From: Lysobacteraceae bacterium NML08-0793
Lineage (GTDB): Bacteria; Pseudomonadota; Gammaproteobacteria; Xanthomonadales; Xanthomonadaceae
DNA length: 64,000 nt
Assembly (NCBI GenBank): GCA_002798275.1
Contig: NWQR01000003.1
Span: 124,001-188,000, forward strand
Direction: 5' to 3'
Position numbers and translations under genes: made by a program. Positions 36,935-47,263 of this stretch are shown here, piece after piece. The notes beneath the pieces were generated by a model. That model saw only the letters and a list, made by a program, of their open reading frames with translations. It searched no databases and was not told the DNA's origin. Every line of letters begins with the position of its first letter. Positions within the stretch are counted from its first letter, which is position 1.

Positions 36935-36994
36935 TGCAAAGCGTCATTCCGGGTTCGCCCCTAGAATAGCCGCAGTTTTTCACAAGTCCCGACT

Positions 36995-38377
36995 ATGGCC
37001 GTCAGCGTTTTCGACATCTACAAAATCGGCATTGGCCCCAGCTCCTCGCACACCGTCGGCCCGATGCGCGCCGCCGCACGTTTTGTGCGCCACCATCTGA
37101 ACGAAACCGGCAAGCTAGCTGATGTCGCCCGCATCCGCGCCGAAGTGTTCGGCTCGCTGGCGCTGACCGGGCGCGGCCACGGCACCGACAAGGCGGTGCT
37201 GATGGGGCTGGAAGGCCACCGCCCGAACCAGATCGACCCGGACATCATCCCCGCCGCGCTTGAGCGCATCCGTGGCGAGAAAAAAATCCGCGTGGATGGC
37301 GAGCACGAAATCGCCTTCAACGAAAAAACCGATCTCATCATGAACAAGCGCCAGAAGCTGCCGTTCCATACCAATGGCATGCGCTTCATCGCTTTTGATG
37401 CCAGCGGCAATGAAATCGCCAGCCGCGATTACTACTCGGTCGGCGGCGGTTTTGTGGTGAATGCCGACGAGGCCGCCGAAGACCGAATCGTAGCCGACAC
37501 CACCGAAGTGGCGCATCCGTTTTCCAGTGGCGACGAGCTTCTGGCGCGCGCCCGCGAAACCGGCCTGTCGATTGCCCGCATCATGATGGAAAACGAACGC
37601 GCTTGGCGTAGCGATGCAGACATCATCGCCAACCTGCGCGAGATTTGGGGCGCGATGCAGTCCTGCGTGGCGCGCGGCATCCGCGAAGCCGGCACCCTGC
37701 CCGGTGGCCTGCATGTTTCGCGCCGTGCACCGACCCTGCACAACGAACTGGCGCAGCGCCCGGAAGCCGGGATGCGCGACCCGCTGACCATTCTCGATTG
37801 GGTCAATCTCTACGCACTGGCGGTGAACGAGGAAAACGCCGCCGGTGGTCGCGTGGTAACCGCACCGACCAATGGCGCGGCCGGCATCATCCCGGCGGTG
37901 CTGCATTACTACGACCGCTTCTGCCCCGGCGCCAACGAGCAAGGCGTGTTCGACTTTCTGCTGACTGCCGCGGCGGTGGGGATTCTCTACAAGGAAAACG
38001 CCAGCATTTCCGGCGCCGAAGTCGGCTGCCAGGGCGAAGTCGGCGTGGCCTGCTCGATGGCCGCAGCCGGTCTGACCGCTGCCCTTGGCGGTACACCCAG
38101 CCAAATCGAAAACGCCGCCGAAATCGGCATGGAGCATAACCTTGGCCTCACCTGCGACCCGATTGGCGGGCTAGTGCAAATCCCCTGCATCGAGCGCAAT
38201 GCGATGGGCGCAGTCAAGGCCATCAACGCCACCCGCATGGCGATGCGCGGCGACGGCAAGCACAAGGTGTCGCTGGACAAGGTCATCAAAACCATGCGCG
38301 ATACCGGCCGCGACATGCAGGACAAATATAAGGAAACCAGCCGCGGCGGGCTGGCCGTCAACGTGATCGAATGTTGA
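36995..38377 (+). CDS. sdaA: L-serine ammonia-lyase (iron-sulphur type)
   Basis: A 460-residue enzyme deaminating L-serine to pyruvate. The N-terminal beta domain begins [20 protein letters not shown]. The C-terminal alpha domain has the cysteines for the oxygen-labile 4Fe-4S cluster in [11 protein letters not shown] and further on in [17 protein letters not shown]. It is the single-chain proteobacterial form and its length is typical. TAGAAT 27 bases upstream could be a -10 element, but no good -35 is visible. Confidence 0.95.
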   Translation: MAVSVFDIYKIGIGPSSSHTVGPMRAAARFVRHHLNETGKLADVARIRAEVFGSLALTGRGHGTDKAVLMGLEGHRPNQIDPDIIPAALERIRGEKKIRVDGEHEIAFNEKTDLIMNKRQKLPFHTNGMRFIAFDASGNEIASRDYYSVGGGFVVNADEAAEDRIVADTTEVAHPFSSGDELLARARETGLSIARIMMENERAWRSDADIIANLREIWGAMQSCVARGIREAGTLPGGLHVSRRAPTLHNELAQRPEAGMRDPLTILDWVNLYALAVNEENAAGGRVVTAPTNGAAGIIPAVLHYYDRFCPGANEQGVFDFLLTAAAVGILYKENASISGAEVGCQGEVGVACSMAAAGLTAALGGTPSQIENAAEIGMEHNLGLTCDPIGGLVQIPCIERNAMGAVKAINATRMAMRGDGKHKVSLDKVIKTMRDTGRDMQDKYKETSRGGLAVNVIEC

Positions 38378-38416
38378 TGCCCACACGCCGGACAACCCGG
38401 CGTTTCGTGGTTGAAA

Positions 38417-38581
38417 TCAGCGGACAATTTGTCCGGCTTGGACAACACAATTTAGCTGGTTGTCGCGCTCGGCAAGATTTTTGCCGAGCTTATAGCTCGC
38501 CACCATGAGCAGCAGCGCGGCTACAACGATGACACTCGCCGTGTTTTGCCTGGATCTGGCCTGCCCGATATTGTTTTGCAT
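38417..38581 (-). CDS. Small single-span membrane protein
   Basis: A possible 54-residue protein with one hydrophobic helix (SVIVVAALLLMVASYKLGKN, about residues 16-35), a basic N-terminal stretch and a short polar tail. The ATG has a weak AGGA ten bases upstream. It sits in the 372-base gap between sdaA and the TonB receptor gene. Nothing recognisable was found in it. It could be chance coding in intergenic DNA, but the hydrophobic core and positive-inside pattern look natural. Confidence 0.35.
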   Translation of the reverse strand: MQNNIGQARSRQNTASVIVVAALLLMVASYKLGKNLAERDNQLNCVVQAGQIVR

Positions 38582-38698
38582 GCCGCTGCGTCCTGAAAGA
38601 TGACCGGCAATACTGCCCCCTCCCCCCCGGAAAAGCAATCGACACGCTGGGCACGCACAGATCGAAGCCGCATTTGCCAAGGGGCATACCGCACTTCA

Positions 38699-38719
38699 TT
38701 GATGATAAGCATTATCATT
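38699..38719 (+). promoter_or_regulatory. Fur box upstream of the TonB receptor gene
   Basis: The sequence GATGATAAGCATTATCATT contains the inverted repeat TGATAA-GCA-TTATCA and closely follows the 19-base Fur consensus GATAATGATAATCATTATC. It lies about 30 bases before the receptor start, where Fur-Fe2+ would block transcription in iron-replete cells. The rest of the 372-base gap upstream holds only the small open frame listed separately. Confidence 0.8.
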
Positions 38720-38749
38720 CGCGCACCCCACTTTCCTTGTTAGGTTTGC

Positions 38750-40876
38750 ATGCCTGCTTTCATCTCCCGCCCTATGGCACTGGCCATTGCGGCAACGCTC
38801 AGCCATCTGCCCGCCGCCGCACAAGATGCCCGCCCTACTGCCGATACTCTCGACCGCGTAACGGTGTCGGCCAGCACCAGCCGCATGCCCGAATCCGATG
38901 CGGCCATGCCCAATACCATCACCGTCATCAGTCAGGAAGAACTGCGCCAGCAACTGGCACTCACGCAGGATATTTCCCAGGTGCTGGGCAATCTGGTGCC
39001 TTCGTTCTCACCTTCCCGACAGAAACTCACCAGCGGCGGAGAAACCCTGCGCGGACGCAAGCCGCTGTATCTGGTGGACGGGATGCCACAATCCACGCCC
39101 TTGCGTGAAGGCGGCCGTGATGGGCATACCATCGACCCGGCCATGATCGAGCGCATCGAAGTCATCCACGGTGCCAATGCCCTGCAAGGGCTGGGCGCAT
39201 CTGGCGGCATCATCAACATCATCACCAAACGCGCGCCGCGCAAGCCGGGCGAGCACTATAGCGATGTTGCGCTGGGCATCTCCAGCGCACTGCCAAATCA
39301 TTCGGACAGCAGTGGTTATCGCGCCTCCTATCTGTTCGGTACCCGTCAGCAGGTGTTTGACTTGGTAGCGGGTATCTCGCATGCCAGTGAAGGGCTGTAT
39401 TACGACGGCAATGGTGATGCCATCGCCGTGAATGATGTCCAGGGCGACCTGATGGACGCCAAAAGCCTGGGGCTGTTTTTGAAACTTGGCTGGCAAATAG
39501 ATGAAGGACGCCGCCTGCAAGCAACCATCAACCACTATCGCCTACGCGGCAACAATGGTTATCGCGCGATTGATGGCGATATCACCACCGGCCGGCTGGC
39601 CACCTCCACCCGAGGCAGTAGTGGCGGCAAGGCAGCGCAGAACCATGCGCTATCGGTATCACTTGATTACAGCGACAACGACCTGTGGGGTGGCTATCTG
39701 CAAGCGCAGCTGTTTGGCGTGAACTTTGCCGGACGCTACGGTCTGACCACGGTCAACAATTTCTGGAATGACGGCCAGCGCTGGCAGGACCAATCAGAAA
39801 ACATCTCGCACAAACGCGGCGCAAAACTCAGCTGGTCACGCGGACTTTGGGATGGTCGCGCCCGAATTCTGCTGGGGCTGGACATATCTCAGGACACTAC
39901 CCGCCAAGCCTGGATTCGCAGCGGCCTGAACTGGGTGCCGGAATCACGCTACCGTGCGCTGGCACCGCTGTTGCAGGGCGAATTTCATCTAACCGACAGC
40001 CTGATGCTGACCGGCGGTCTGCGTCATGAGCGCGGCGCACTGAAAGTGGACAGCTACACCACCTTGCCACAGTACAACGGCGGACAGCAGGTACAGGGCG
40101 GTACGCGCAAAAGCCGCGAAACTCTGCCCAATTTCGGCGTGGTCTGGGAGGCTACCCCGGCACTCAAGCTGTATGCCTCCTACAGCGAGGGCTATACCGT
40201 GGCCGATATTGGCCGGGTGTTGCGTGCCATCAATCAGCCGGGGCAGAGCGTAACCACGCTGGTGGATCTCACCCCGGTGATTGCCGACAACCGCGAACTT
40301 GGCATGGACTACGAAAATGAGCGCTGGAACGTGCATCTGGCTTGGTATCGCTCCCATGCCAAGCTCGGCTCAAGACTGGCCTTTGACCGCAGAATGCAGA
40401 CCTATAACGTGGTGCGTGAGCGCACCGAGATTGACGGCATCGAAGCCAGCCTAGCCTACCGACCAACCGATGCCAGCCGTATCGGGCTGCTGTTTGCCAA
40501 GAGTGATGGCCGCTATGACAGCAACGGCGACAACCGCGTGGACAGCGACCTGCCGGGTGTCAACATCAGCCCCGATCGCCTCGGCCTGTTCTGGGAGCAG
40601 CAATGGAATGACTTGGTGCACAGCCGGTTGCAGGCCAACCAAATGCGCGCGCGCCGCTTTGACTTGCGCGGCGTGGAGGCAGCACGTTTTGATGGCTATT
40701 TCACCTTGGATGCGCATACCCGCTTCCGTACTGCGCACGGTGAATGGCAAGTCGGCATCGAAAACCTTTTGAACCGGCAATTCATCAGTTATTACTCGCA
40801 AACCACGCCGCGCAATGACACTTACACCGCAGGACGTGGCCGAGTACTGACGCTGGGCTGGTCGCAGCGCTTCTGA
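38750..40876 (+). CDS. TonB-dependent siderophore receptor
   Basis: A 708-residue outer-membrane receptor. A signal peptide ends near AAAQDA. The plug domain covers about residues 40-165 (LVDGMPQSTPLREGG, IERIEVIHGANALQGLGASG, IINIITKR), and a 22-strand barrel ends in Phe (LGWSQRF). A TonB-box-like stretch DRVTVSAS lies just after the signal. It should take up a ferric siderophore, with a Fur box upstream. The start has AGG six bases before. The stop overlaps the start of the PepSY gene (TGATG), so the two are coupled. The siderophore is unknown. Confidence 0.93.
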   Translation: MPAFISRPMALAIAATLSHLPAAAQDARPTADTLDRVTVSASTSRMPESDAAMPNTITVISQEELRQQLALTQDISQVLGNLVPSFSPSRQKLTSGGETLRGRKPLYLVDGMPQSTPLREGGRDGHTIDPAMIERIEVIHGANALQGLGASGGIINIITKRAPRKPGEHYSDVALGISSALPNHSDSSGYRASYLFGTRQQVFDLVAGISHASEGLYYDGNGDAIAVNDVQGDLMDAKSLGLFLKLGWQIDEGRRLQATINHYRLRGNNGYRAIDGDITTGRLATSTRGSSGGKAAQNHALSVSLDYSDNDLWGGYLQAQLFGVNFAGRYGLTTVNNFWNDGQRWQDQSENISHKRGAKLSWSRGLWDGRARILLGLDISQDTTRQAWIRSGLNWVPESRYRALAPLLQGEFHLTDSLMLTGGLRHERGALKVDSYTTLPQYNGGQQVQGGTRKSRETLPNFGVVWEATPALKLYASYSEGYTVADIGRVLRAINQPGQSVTTLVDLTPVIADNRELGMDYENERWNVHLAWYRSHAKLGSRLAFDRRMQTYNVVRERTEIDGIEASLAYRPTDASRIGLLFAKSDGRYDSNGDNRVDSDLPGVNISPDRLGLFWEQQWNDLVHSRLQANQMRARRFDLRGVEAARFDGYFTLDAHTRFRTAHGEWQVGIENLLNRQFISYYSQTTPRNDTYTAGRGRVLTLGWSQRF

Positions 40877-41934
40877 TGCGCAACGGCTCGCTGCGCCGCT
40901 GGTTGTCCCGCCTGCATCTTTGGGCGGGGCTTTCGGTCGGGCTGATTTTCGCCCTGCTCGGCATCAGCGGCGCGGTGCTGGTGTTTCACAATCCGTTGCT
41001 GCGCTGGCAATACCCGCAACTTGCCGAGCACGCCCCCGTTGCGCATGCCCAAGTCCTGCATCACATCAGCCAAAGCCCCCATGCGAACGACTTGAGCTCG
41101 CTGGATTTACCACGCCCCGCCCTGCCAGTCTGGCAAGGACATTACCGCGACGGCAGCCGGGGATACTTCGCCCCCGACGATGGTCGTCTGCTGCTGATCC
41201 GCCGCCCTGGCAAAGACTGGCTGATGTTTTTGCATGACTTCCACGTCAAGCTGTTGGCCGGCAAGCCCGGACGTGAAGTGCTGGGCATTCTGGCATGGCC
41301 ATGCCTGCTGCTGTTGTTGACCGGGCTGTATCTGTGGTGGCCAAAACCCGGCGGGTTTTGGCTATCACTGCGCTGGTATCGCCAACCGGCGCTGCGCCGC
41401 TGGCATAGCTGGCATCAGAGCACTGGAGCCCTGATTCTGCCCATGCTGCTATTGCTGGTATTGACCGGCCTGTCGTTTGTCTATCCGAATCTGTTTCGCA
41501 TCGGGCTTACCTCCGTATTCGGCGGCACGCCCCTGCCAATGCTGGAAGAACCTGCCGCAAATCATGCCGATGTGGACTGGCAAACGGTACTTGAAAGCGC
41601 ACAGCAGGCTCTGCCCGATGCCCGCATCCACCGTGTCAGTCTGCCGCAGGATGACAAGGATGCGGTCAACATCCGTCTGCAAGCGGCGGGCGAATGGCAC
41701 CCCAATGGCCGCAGCCAAGTGATAGTGAGCCGCGATGGCAAAACCTTGCATCAAGTGGTGGACGCGCGCCGACAGGCGTTGGGGCAGCGCATCCAGATGA
41801 GTTTTTATCCGCTGCATATCGGCGCCGTGGGCGGTCTTGCGATGCAGATTTTCACGGCACTGGCTGGCCTTGCCGCAGCATTTTTGTTTTTCACCGGCCT
41901 CATGCGCTGGTGGCGCGGCAGACCTGCCGGTTGA
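40876..41934 (+). CDS. PepSY-associated membrane protein, probable ferric-siderophore reductase
   Basis: A 352-residue inner-membrane protein. An N-terminal helix (LHLWAGLSVGLIFALLGISG) begins the PepSY_TM pattern. Later helices include WPCLLLLLTGLYLWWPKP, HSWHQSTGALILPMLLLLVL and the final GLAAAFLFFTGLMRWW. Conserved His residues (for example in RLHLW, FLHDFHVKL, HSWHQ) suit haem or iron handling. Members next to TonB siderophore receptors are thought to reduce iron from siderophores in the periplasm. The context here is exactly that, so the role is likely but inferred. Confidence 0.85.
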   Translation: MRNGSLRRWLSRLHLWAGLSVGLIFALLGISGAVLVFHNPLLRWQYPQLAEHAPVAHAQVLHHISQSPHANDLSSLDLPRPALPVWQGHYRDGSRGYFAPDDGRLLLIRRPGKDWLMFLHDFHVKLLAGKPGREVLGILAWPCLLLLLTGLYLWWPKPGGFWLSLRWYRQPALRRWHSWHQSTGALILPMLLLLVLTGLSFVYPNLFRIGLTSVFGGTPLPMLEEPAANHADVDWQTVLESAQQALPDARIHRVSLPQDDKDAVNIRLQAAGEWHPNGRSQVIVSRDGKTLHQVVDARRQALGQRIQMSFYPLHIGAVGGLAMQIFTALAGLAAAFLFFTGLMRWWRGRPAG

Positions 41935-41985
41935 ACGCTCGCCAGTTGAGTTCACGCTGATTCTGTTCAAAACCGACTTTGCAAT

Positions 41986-43338
41986 TCAGGGCGCCGGTGT
42001 ATCCACAAAACTCAAAGTGGCAATCACGCCGCGTTCTGCGCCGGGCACCACGCGCACATGCCAGCCGTACAGGTCGCACAGGCGGCGCACAATCGACAAG
42101 CCAATACCACCACCGTGGGTATGTTCGGCGTGGGCGCCGCGATAACCGCGCTCAAACAGGCGTGCGGCTTCTTCTTCAGAAAGGCCAGGGCCGGTGTCGA
42201 TGACTTGGGCGGCGTTTTCGACAAGTCGCACCACCACTTCGCCACTCGGGGTGTATTTGACGGCATTGCCAATCAGGTTGCCAAGCGCCACGCTGACTGC
42301 CGCTTCCGGCGCATCCACAATCAGTCCCGGCTCGCCTTCCAGCCGCAGTACCAGCGATTTTCCGCGCAATTGCGAACGGTGCGCATCCAGCAAATGTTCG
42401 GCCACCCGTGCCACATCGGTGGCGCCATGTACGCGCTCATTGCGTGAAAGTTGCAACAGTGCGCTGGTGAGATCAGTGCCGTTTTGCTGGGCGCGCTGGA
42501 TGCGCAGCAGCCGCTGACGGGTTTTTTCGTCCAGATTGTCCTGCGACAGCAGCAGCTCGGTGGCGCTGCGAATCACGGCCAGTGGCGTGCGCAGCTCATG
42601 ACTGACATCGGCATTGAACTCGCGGTCGCGCTGCACTACATCGGTCAGGCGTTCGGAATAATCATCCAGTGCCTTGGCCAGCTCGCCCACTTCGTCGTCG
42701 GCAAAAAATGGCGCCAACTGTTCTGGGTCGGAGCTGCTGCCGGCCTTGCGCAGGCGTTTGGCAAGATCGGTGACCGGGCTCATCACTTTCGAGGCCGACC
42801 ACCAGCCCAGCAGCAGCGACAACAGGCCGAACAGCACCACCGCAAACAGCAGCGCCTGCTGGATGCGCTGCTCGGCGCTGACCGCCTTGGCGGTGTCGTA
42901 GGCCAGAAAAAACCAAGCATCGTGGGTTTTGCGCACTGCCAGCATGTATGGCGAGGGGTTGTCGTGCTCATCCGTACCAATCATCGGGTGGATGCCATCG
43001 TCCAGCGCCGCCCATTCCGGGCGGTTGTTGCGCACGCTGTCCCACATCGAGGGGGGATAGATGAAGGCGCGCATCTGTTCCACCTCCACTTCCGGGGCGA
43101 TATTCGGATCGCCGGTTTCGGCAAACGTGCGTGCGGCCGCCGCGATGTTCTTGTTGAGCGTGTCCTCCAGCAACTGGTTTTGCACACTGGTGCGCACCAC
43201 TTCGGTGGCATAGGCAAACAGCAGGGTCAGTCCCAGTCCCATCAAGAAAAACGACCAGATGATGCGACTGCGCAGCCGTCTGCGCCGGGTGCGTTTTTTT
43301 CCTGGCTGCGGCTGGGCTTCGGGGTTACTGGCGCTCAT
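41986..43338 (-). CDS. Two-component sensor histidine kinase
   Basis: A 450-residue membrane kinase. A basic N-terminus is followed by helix 1 (IIWSFFLMGLGLTLLFAYA), a periplasmic domain of about 125 residues, helix 2 (ALLFAVVLFGLLSLLLGWW), HAMP, HisKA with FNADVSHELRTPLAVIRSAT, and HATPase_c (NLIGNAVKYTPSGEVVV, DTGPGLSEEEAARLFER, GGGIGLSIVRRL). The ATG at 43338 overlaps the response-regulator stop by 14 bases. The periplasmic part contains several acidic residues as in PhoQ-like sensors, but I cannot assign a stimulus. Confidence 0.92.
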   Translation of the reverse strand: MSASNPEAQPQPGKKRTRRRRLRSRIIWSFFLMGLGLTLLFAYATEVVRTSVQNQLLEDTLNKNIAAAARTFAETGDPNIAPEVEVEQMRAFIYPPSMWDSVRNNRPEWAALDDGIHPMIGTDEHDNPSPYMLAVRKTHDAWFFLAYDTAKAVSAEQRIQQALLFAVVLFGLLSLLLGWWSASKVMSPVTDLAKRLRKAGSSSDPEQLAPFFADDEVGELAKALDDYSERLTDVVQRDREFNADVSHELRTPLAVIRSATELLLSQDNLDEKTRQRLLRIQRAQQNGTDLTSALLQLSRNERVHGATDVARVAEHLLDAHRSQLRGKSLVLRLEGEPGLIVDAPEAAVSVALGNLIGNAVKYTPSGEVVVRLVENAAQVIDTGPGLSEEEAARLFERGYRGAHAEHTHGGGIGLSIVRRLCDLYGWHVRVVPGAERGVIATLSFVDTPAP

Positions 43339-44008
43339 CCGGGGCTGCAATCCGGTAGCCAATGCCGTGGCGGGTCTGAATCAGCGCGCTGCCGAAGGGC
43401 TTGTCGATGGCGCTGCGCAGGCCGTGGATATGCACACGCAGTGAATCCGAATCGGGTAGTTCCTCGCCCCAGACGCGGGTTTCCAAATCCTGACGCGTCA
43501 CCACCGCCGGGCTGGCCTCCATCAAGGCCTGCAAAATGCGCAACGCCGTCGGGTTGAGCTGCAACAGCTTGCCGGCACGGCGCACTTCCAGGGTATCGAG
43601 GTTGTATTCCAAATCGGCCACTTGCAGCTCGCGCGTCTGCATCCCCTTGCCACGCCGCGCCAGTGCCGCAAGACGCACTTCCACTTCTTGCAAGGCAAAC
43701 GGCTTGACCAGATAGTCGTCCGCGCCGGACTCGAACCCGGCCAGCTTGTTGTCCAGCGTATCGCGTGCGGTCAGCATCAAAATCGGCGTTTGCTTGCGCG
43801 CCTCGTTGCGCAGCTTGCGGCTCACTTCCAGCCCGTCCATGCCCGGCAGGTTCAGGTCCAGCACGATGGCATCAAATTCATTCACCACGGCAAGATGCAG
43901 GCCGGTTACGCCATCGGCTGCAAAGTCCACGGTATGGCCACGGTCTTCAAGAAAATCGCCGAGATTGGCGGCGATGTCCTGGTTGTCCTCGATTACGAGT
44001 ATGCGCAT
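43325..44008 (-). CDS. OmpR/PhoB-family response regulator
   Basis: A 227-residue transcription factor. The receiver domain has the acidic pair in LVIEDNQDIA, the phospho-acceptor Asp in AIVLDLNLPGMDGLEV and Lys in YLVKPFALQEV. The C-terminal winged helix has LNPTALRILQALMEASPAVV and ETRVWGEELPDSDSLRVHIH. The ATG at 44008 has GGAG six bases upstream; the in-frame start at 44038 has none. It is co-transcribed with the sensor gene and possibly with the RimK-like gene 68 bases upstream. Confidence 0.93.
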   Translation of the reverse strand: MRILVIEDNQDIAANLGDFLEDRGHTVDFAADGVTGLHLAVVNEFDAIVLDLNLPGMDGLEVSRKLRNEARKQTPILMLTARDTLDNKLAGFESGADDYLVKPFALQEVEVRLAALARRGKGMQTRELQVADLEYNLDTLEVRRAGKLLQLNPTALRILQALMEASPAVVTRQDLETRVWGEELPDSDSLRVHIHGLRSAIDKPFGSALIQTRHGIGYRIAAPDERQ

Positions 44009-44076
44009 CAGATGCTCCTTGGTGCGGTCTTGCCGCAAAGATGGGGGGATTCTGGCACAGCCTGCCGCGGCATGTT

Positions 44077-45006
44077 TTAGCTGCGTGATTTCTTCGACTG
44101 CCGTTCGCCGGTTTGGTTCAGCATGGTGCGGGTTTTCCGACCCGCCAGCGCGTAATCGACCATCATGCCGGCAATATCCAGCCCAGTAGCGGCCTCGATA
44201 CCTTCCAGCCCTGGCGAGGTATTCACCTCCAGCACCAATGGGCCGCGTTTTGAATGAATCAAATCAACACCGGCCATGCCCAACCCCAAAGTGGCGGTGG
44301 CCGCCACCGCGATGCGCGCCTCGGCTGTACTGGGTATCACCGATTGCGCCGTCCCGCCACGATGCAGATTGGAACGGAACTCCCCCTCACGGGCCTGGCG
44401 CCGGATGGCCGCCACCACTTCGTTACCAATCACCAGGCAGCGCAAATCCGCGCCCGCAGCTTCCGGCACGAATTGCTGCACCAGAAACTGCGCATGCAGA
44501 CCGCGCAGGGCTTCAATCACGCTAGTGGAAGCGGCGAGTTTTTCGGTCAGCATTACCCCGGCGCCCTGCGCGCCCTCCTTGAGTTTGATGACATGCGGCG
44601 CAGGCCCCAGCATGGACAGCAAATCTGCGGTGTCGTCCGGATTGTCGCCAAACACGGTTACCGGCAGGTCTATGCCCCGAGCCGCCAGCAATTGATGGGC
44701 ACGCAATTTGTCCTGTGCGCACAAAATGGCATCCGAAGGGTTCGGCGTATGCACGCCCATCAGCTCGAACTGGCGAAGCACGGCGCTGGCATAGCGCATC
44801 ACCGAAGCGCCGATGCGTGGAATCACGGCATCATAATCGGCCAGCGGCTGGCCTTTGTAACGCATGTCAAAGCCATCGCCGGAAACCCGCAAATAGCAGC
44901 GCAATGGGTCGAGCACGCGCACGCTATGCCCGCGTTGCCGCGCCGCTTCGGTCAAGCGGCGGGTGGAATACAGCTTGCTGTTGCGCGAAAGAATGGCAAG
45001 TTTCAT
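44077..45006 (-). CDS. rimK: RimK-family ATP-grasp alpha-L-glutamate ligase
   Basis: A 309-residue ATP-grasp enzyme. The N-terminal domain begins [20 protein letters not shown], as in E. coli RimK. The ATP-grasp core shows [37 protein letters not shown] and the metal-binding [20 protein letters not shown]. RimK adds glutamate residues to the C-terminus of ribosomal protein S6 and can make poly-glutamate. The C-terminal basic tail ends KKSRS. It lies upstream of a two-component system on the same strand and downstream of tRNA-Gly. Confident as family; S6 as target is inferred. Confidence 0.88.
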   Translation of the reverse strand: MKLAILSRNSKLYSTRRLTEAARQRGHSVRVLDPLRCYLRVSGDGFDMRYKGQPLADYDAVIPRIGASVMRYASAVLRQFELMGVHTPNPSDAILCAQDKLRAHQLLAARGIDLPVTVFGDNPDDTADLLSMLGPAPHVIKLKEGAQGAGVMLTEKLAASTSVIEALRGLHAQFLVQQFVPEAAGADLRCLVIGNEVVAAIRRQAREGEFRSNLHRGGTAQSVIPSTAEARIAVAATATLGLGMAGVDLIHSKRGPLVLEVNTSPGLEGIEAATGLDIAGMMVDYALAGRKTRTMLNQTGERQSKKSRS

Positions 45007-45120
45007 GCGCGCAGTATCCCCCAGTTCTTCGCCATCGCGACCCGGCCAAAAATGAGAATTGCCCCTGACAAGGACTGCACATGCCCCTACCAGCCGCGAT
45101 GCACGGGTGAAGGATATGCA

Positions 45121-45145
45121 AAAGCCCGGCGCATGGCCGGGCTTT
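45121..45145 (-). terminator. Terminator after tRNA-Gly
   Basis: A perfect ten-base stem, AAAGCCCGGC / GCCGGGCTTT, with a five-base loop lies nine bases beyond the tRNA 3' end on the minus strand. The stem itself ends in a T-run. Confidence 0.8.
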
Positions 45146-45154
45146 GCGGTGATT

Positions 45155-45228
45155 TGGAGCGGGTGATGGGAATCGAACCCACGCTATCAGCTTGGGAAGC
45201 TGAAGTTCTACCATTGAACTACACCCGC
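45155..45228 (-). tRNA. tRNA-Gly (anticodon CCC)
   Basis: The minus strand folds into a standard cloverleaf. The acceptor is GCGGGTG / CACCCGC, the D arm contains TAGTTCAATGGTAGA, the anticodon stem is TCAGC / GCTGA with loop TTCCCAA giving anticodon CCC, and the T arm contains GGTTCGATTCC. The 3' CCA is encoded. It reads GGG glycine codons. Confidence 0.95.
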
Positions 45229-45268
45229 GCGGTGCGCAAGTCTATGCTCTGCGCACCATTTTTGGCAA

Positions 45269-47143
45269 TCAGAACTTTTTGCCTGCGCTGAAATACACCC
45301 CGGCCTGGCTGCCGTTGTCATGCCCCAGGTCAAGGCTCACGCCACCCTGAATATCCACGCCCTGCAACTGGCTACGCAGCCCAGCATGCAGATTGGCATA
45401 ACGACGGTCATGCAGCGGGGCAGGCACGGCGTAATCGCCGCCCACAGCCAGCGTGGTCATGCGGGCGAAGGCTTGTTCCGGGCGGTCGCCGTATTCGCGT
45501 TCTGCGGTGAGGCTGACAAACGGCTGCGTGCTGCCCAGATGCCATTCGGCCTGCCAGCCTGCGGCGACGTTCACCACATCAAGCTGCTGTTCCGGGAAAG
45601 CCAGGGCAGTGGCAAGCTGCGGCTGCGATTCGGTATAGCCATCCACCTTGACTCGCTGTGCCAGCACGCGCAGTAGCGGGCCGTGACGGAAGGTTTCGCC
45701 GCCCATCTGCCAGCCTGCGCCGAATGCCGCATGCAGGCGGCTGCCATCGGGACTGCCTTCATGGCGACGTTTGCCGCTGCCAAGTGCCGCATCGCGGCGC
45801 ACATCGAAGCCCAATCGGCTCCAGCCGATTTGCCCGTCCACCCAGAAAGATTCACCGCGCCAGCCGAGATAACCGCCCAGCCCGGCCTCGCGCTGCTTGA
45901 AGTCGCCACGGTTTTGCCGATAGTCGATTTCTTGCCGGGTCAGCGCCAGATAGCCACCATATGCCAGTGCACCGCTGGCGCGGTCGTAGCCTGCCAAAAA
46001 TTCGGCGCCGCCACCGCCAAAGCCATCATCGGTGGTTTCGTTTTTGGCACGTCGAGCATCCACGCGCATGCCACCCCAGAAACGTCCGGCAGCCTCATCA
46101 CTGCGCGATTGCAGTTGTGCCGCGACCATCTGGCTGCGAGCGCGCCCCGTGGCGATGGCCGAGCGCGGCAGCAGTGCAACCTGACGCGGGCCTTCGATGC
46201 TGGCCACCGCGTAGTCGGCCAACATTGCATGAGCGGCGCTGGAAGGATGTACGCCATCGGCAAAGGCATATGTCCACGGTGCATCGGCACTGACATAGCT
46301 GGTTGGGTTGCAGGTCAGCGATTGCGCCGTGATTTGTGGCTGGCAGGCGGTGCCGGTAACGTTCTGCAAGCCGTAGGCACCGGGGTTGCCAGTGATTTCG
46401 CGCAGCAGATTGAAGGTATCCAGCGGAATCACTCGCAAGCCTTGGGCGGCCAGCCCCTGATACAGCGCGTTGTTGTAAGCCACCGACAATGCCGTGCCTT
46501 GGGCGGCGGCGGCGCTGCCCTGCGCCAGAAAACCGGGGGTAACGCCAAGGTCGGGAATGGTCGGCACCAAAATGTATTCGGCACCGGCAGCACGCAGTTT
46601 GCCGACCAGACCAATCTGCGCACTGACCGCATCGGCGATGGTGCTGGCCGCAGGTGCCCCGGCGGTGATGGCAAACAGATCATTGGCACCGCCCCAAACG
46701 GTGTATAGCGCGCGGGCATCGGCACGCCCGCCATTGCGACGCAGATATTCGCTCAGCTGCGAATCCAGCGACGGCGTATAGCCCAATGCGCCGATGCTGT
46801 CGGTTGCCACCCGCGCACCGCCGACGGCGTAATTGTCGCCATCATCGGCCTTGGGCAGCGCGCCCGTAGCAAGCCATGCGGTGGAACGGTCGGCGCCGTA
46901 ATAATTGGCCAGATATTGCGACCAAACCAGCCCCGGATTGGTGGTGAACTGGCCAATTACCGGCTGCGCAGCGGCCGGCAGCAGCGGGCGGAAAAACCCG
47001 GCATCGGTCAGGCTGTCGCCAAAAAATACCGTGCGACTGAAGGGCGCATCGTCATCGCGCGCCAACGCATGCGTAGAAGTCAGCGCCGCCGCCAGTGCCA
47101 AGGCGGCCGCCAGCGGGCGACGGAGCAGGGAGGATGTGTTCAT
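45269..47143 (-). CDS. GDSL esterase/lipase autotransporter (EstA-like)
   Basis: A 624-residue outer-membrane esterase. A signal peptide ends near THALA. The passenger is a GDSL hydrolase with block [13 protein letters not shown] (Ser nucleophile), block [11 protein letters not shown] and block [11 protein letters not shown] (Asp and His). The C-terminal 260 residues or so form an autotransporter beta-barrel ending in Phe (YFSAGKKF). Pseudomonas EstA, of similar length, hydrolyses glycerol esters and affects rhamnolipid, motility and biofilm. The ATG at 47143 has AAGGA seven bases upstream; the longer frame to 47296 overlaps thiS and is rejected. It is divergent from thiS. Confidence 0.93.
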   Translation of the reverse strand: MNTSSLLRRPLAAALALAAALTSTHALARDDDAPFSRTVFFGDSLTDAGFFRPLLPAAAQPVIGQFTTNPGLVWSQYLANYYGADRSTAWLATGALPKADDGDNYAVGGARVATDSIGALGYTPSLDSQLSEYLRRNGGRADARALYTVWGGANDLFAITAGAPAASTIADAVSAQIGLVGKLRAAGAEYILVPTIPDLGVTPGFLAQGSAAAAQGTALSVAYNNALYQGLAAQGLRVIPLDTFNLLREITGNPGAYGLQNVTGTACQPQITAQSLTCNPTSYVSADAPWTYAFADGVHPSSAAHAMLADYAVASIEGPRQVALLPRSAIATGRARSQMVAAQLQSRSDEAAGRFWGGMRVDARRAKNETTDDGFGGGGAEFLAGYDRASGALAYGGYLALTRQEIDYRQNRGDFKQREAGLGGYLGWRGESFWVDGQIGWSRLGFDVRRDAALGSGKRRHEGSPDGSRLHAAFGAGWQMGGETFRHGPLLRVLAQRVKVDGYTESQPQLATALAFPEQQLDVVNVAAGWQAEWHLGSTQPFVSLTAEREYGDRPEQAFARMTTLAVGGDYAVPAPLHDRRYANLHAGLRSQLQGVDIQGGVSLDLGHDNGSQAGVYFSAGKKF

Positions 47144-47263
47144 CGTGAAGTCCTTGGTTTGGTTCGGAATTGGCGGGGATGTTTTCATATCCTGCCGGGC
47201 GGTCAAGTGGCAGCGCATCAGATGGCGGATGAAATCCCGCCGCGAAGCCGCGAAAATACCGGC

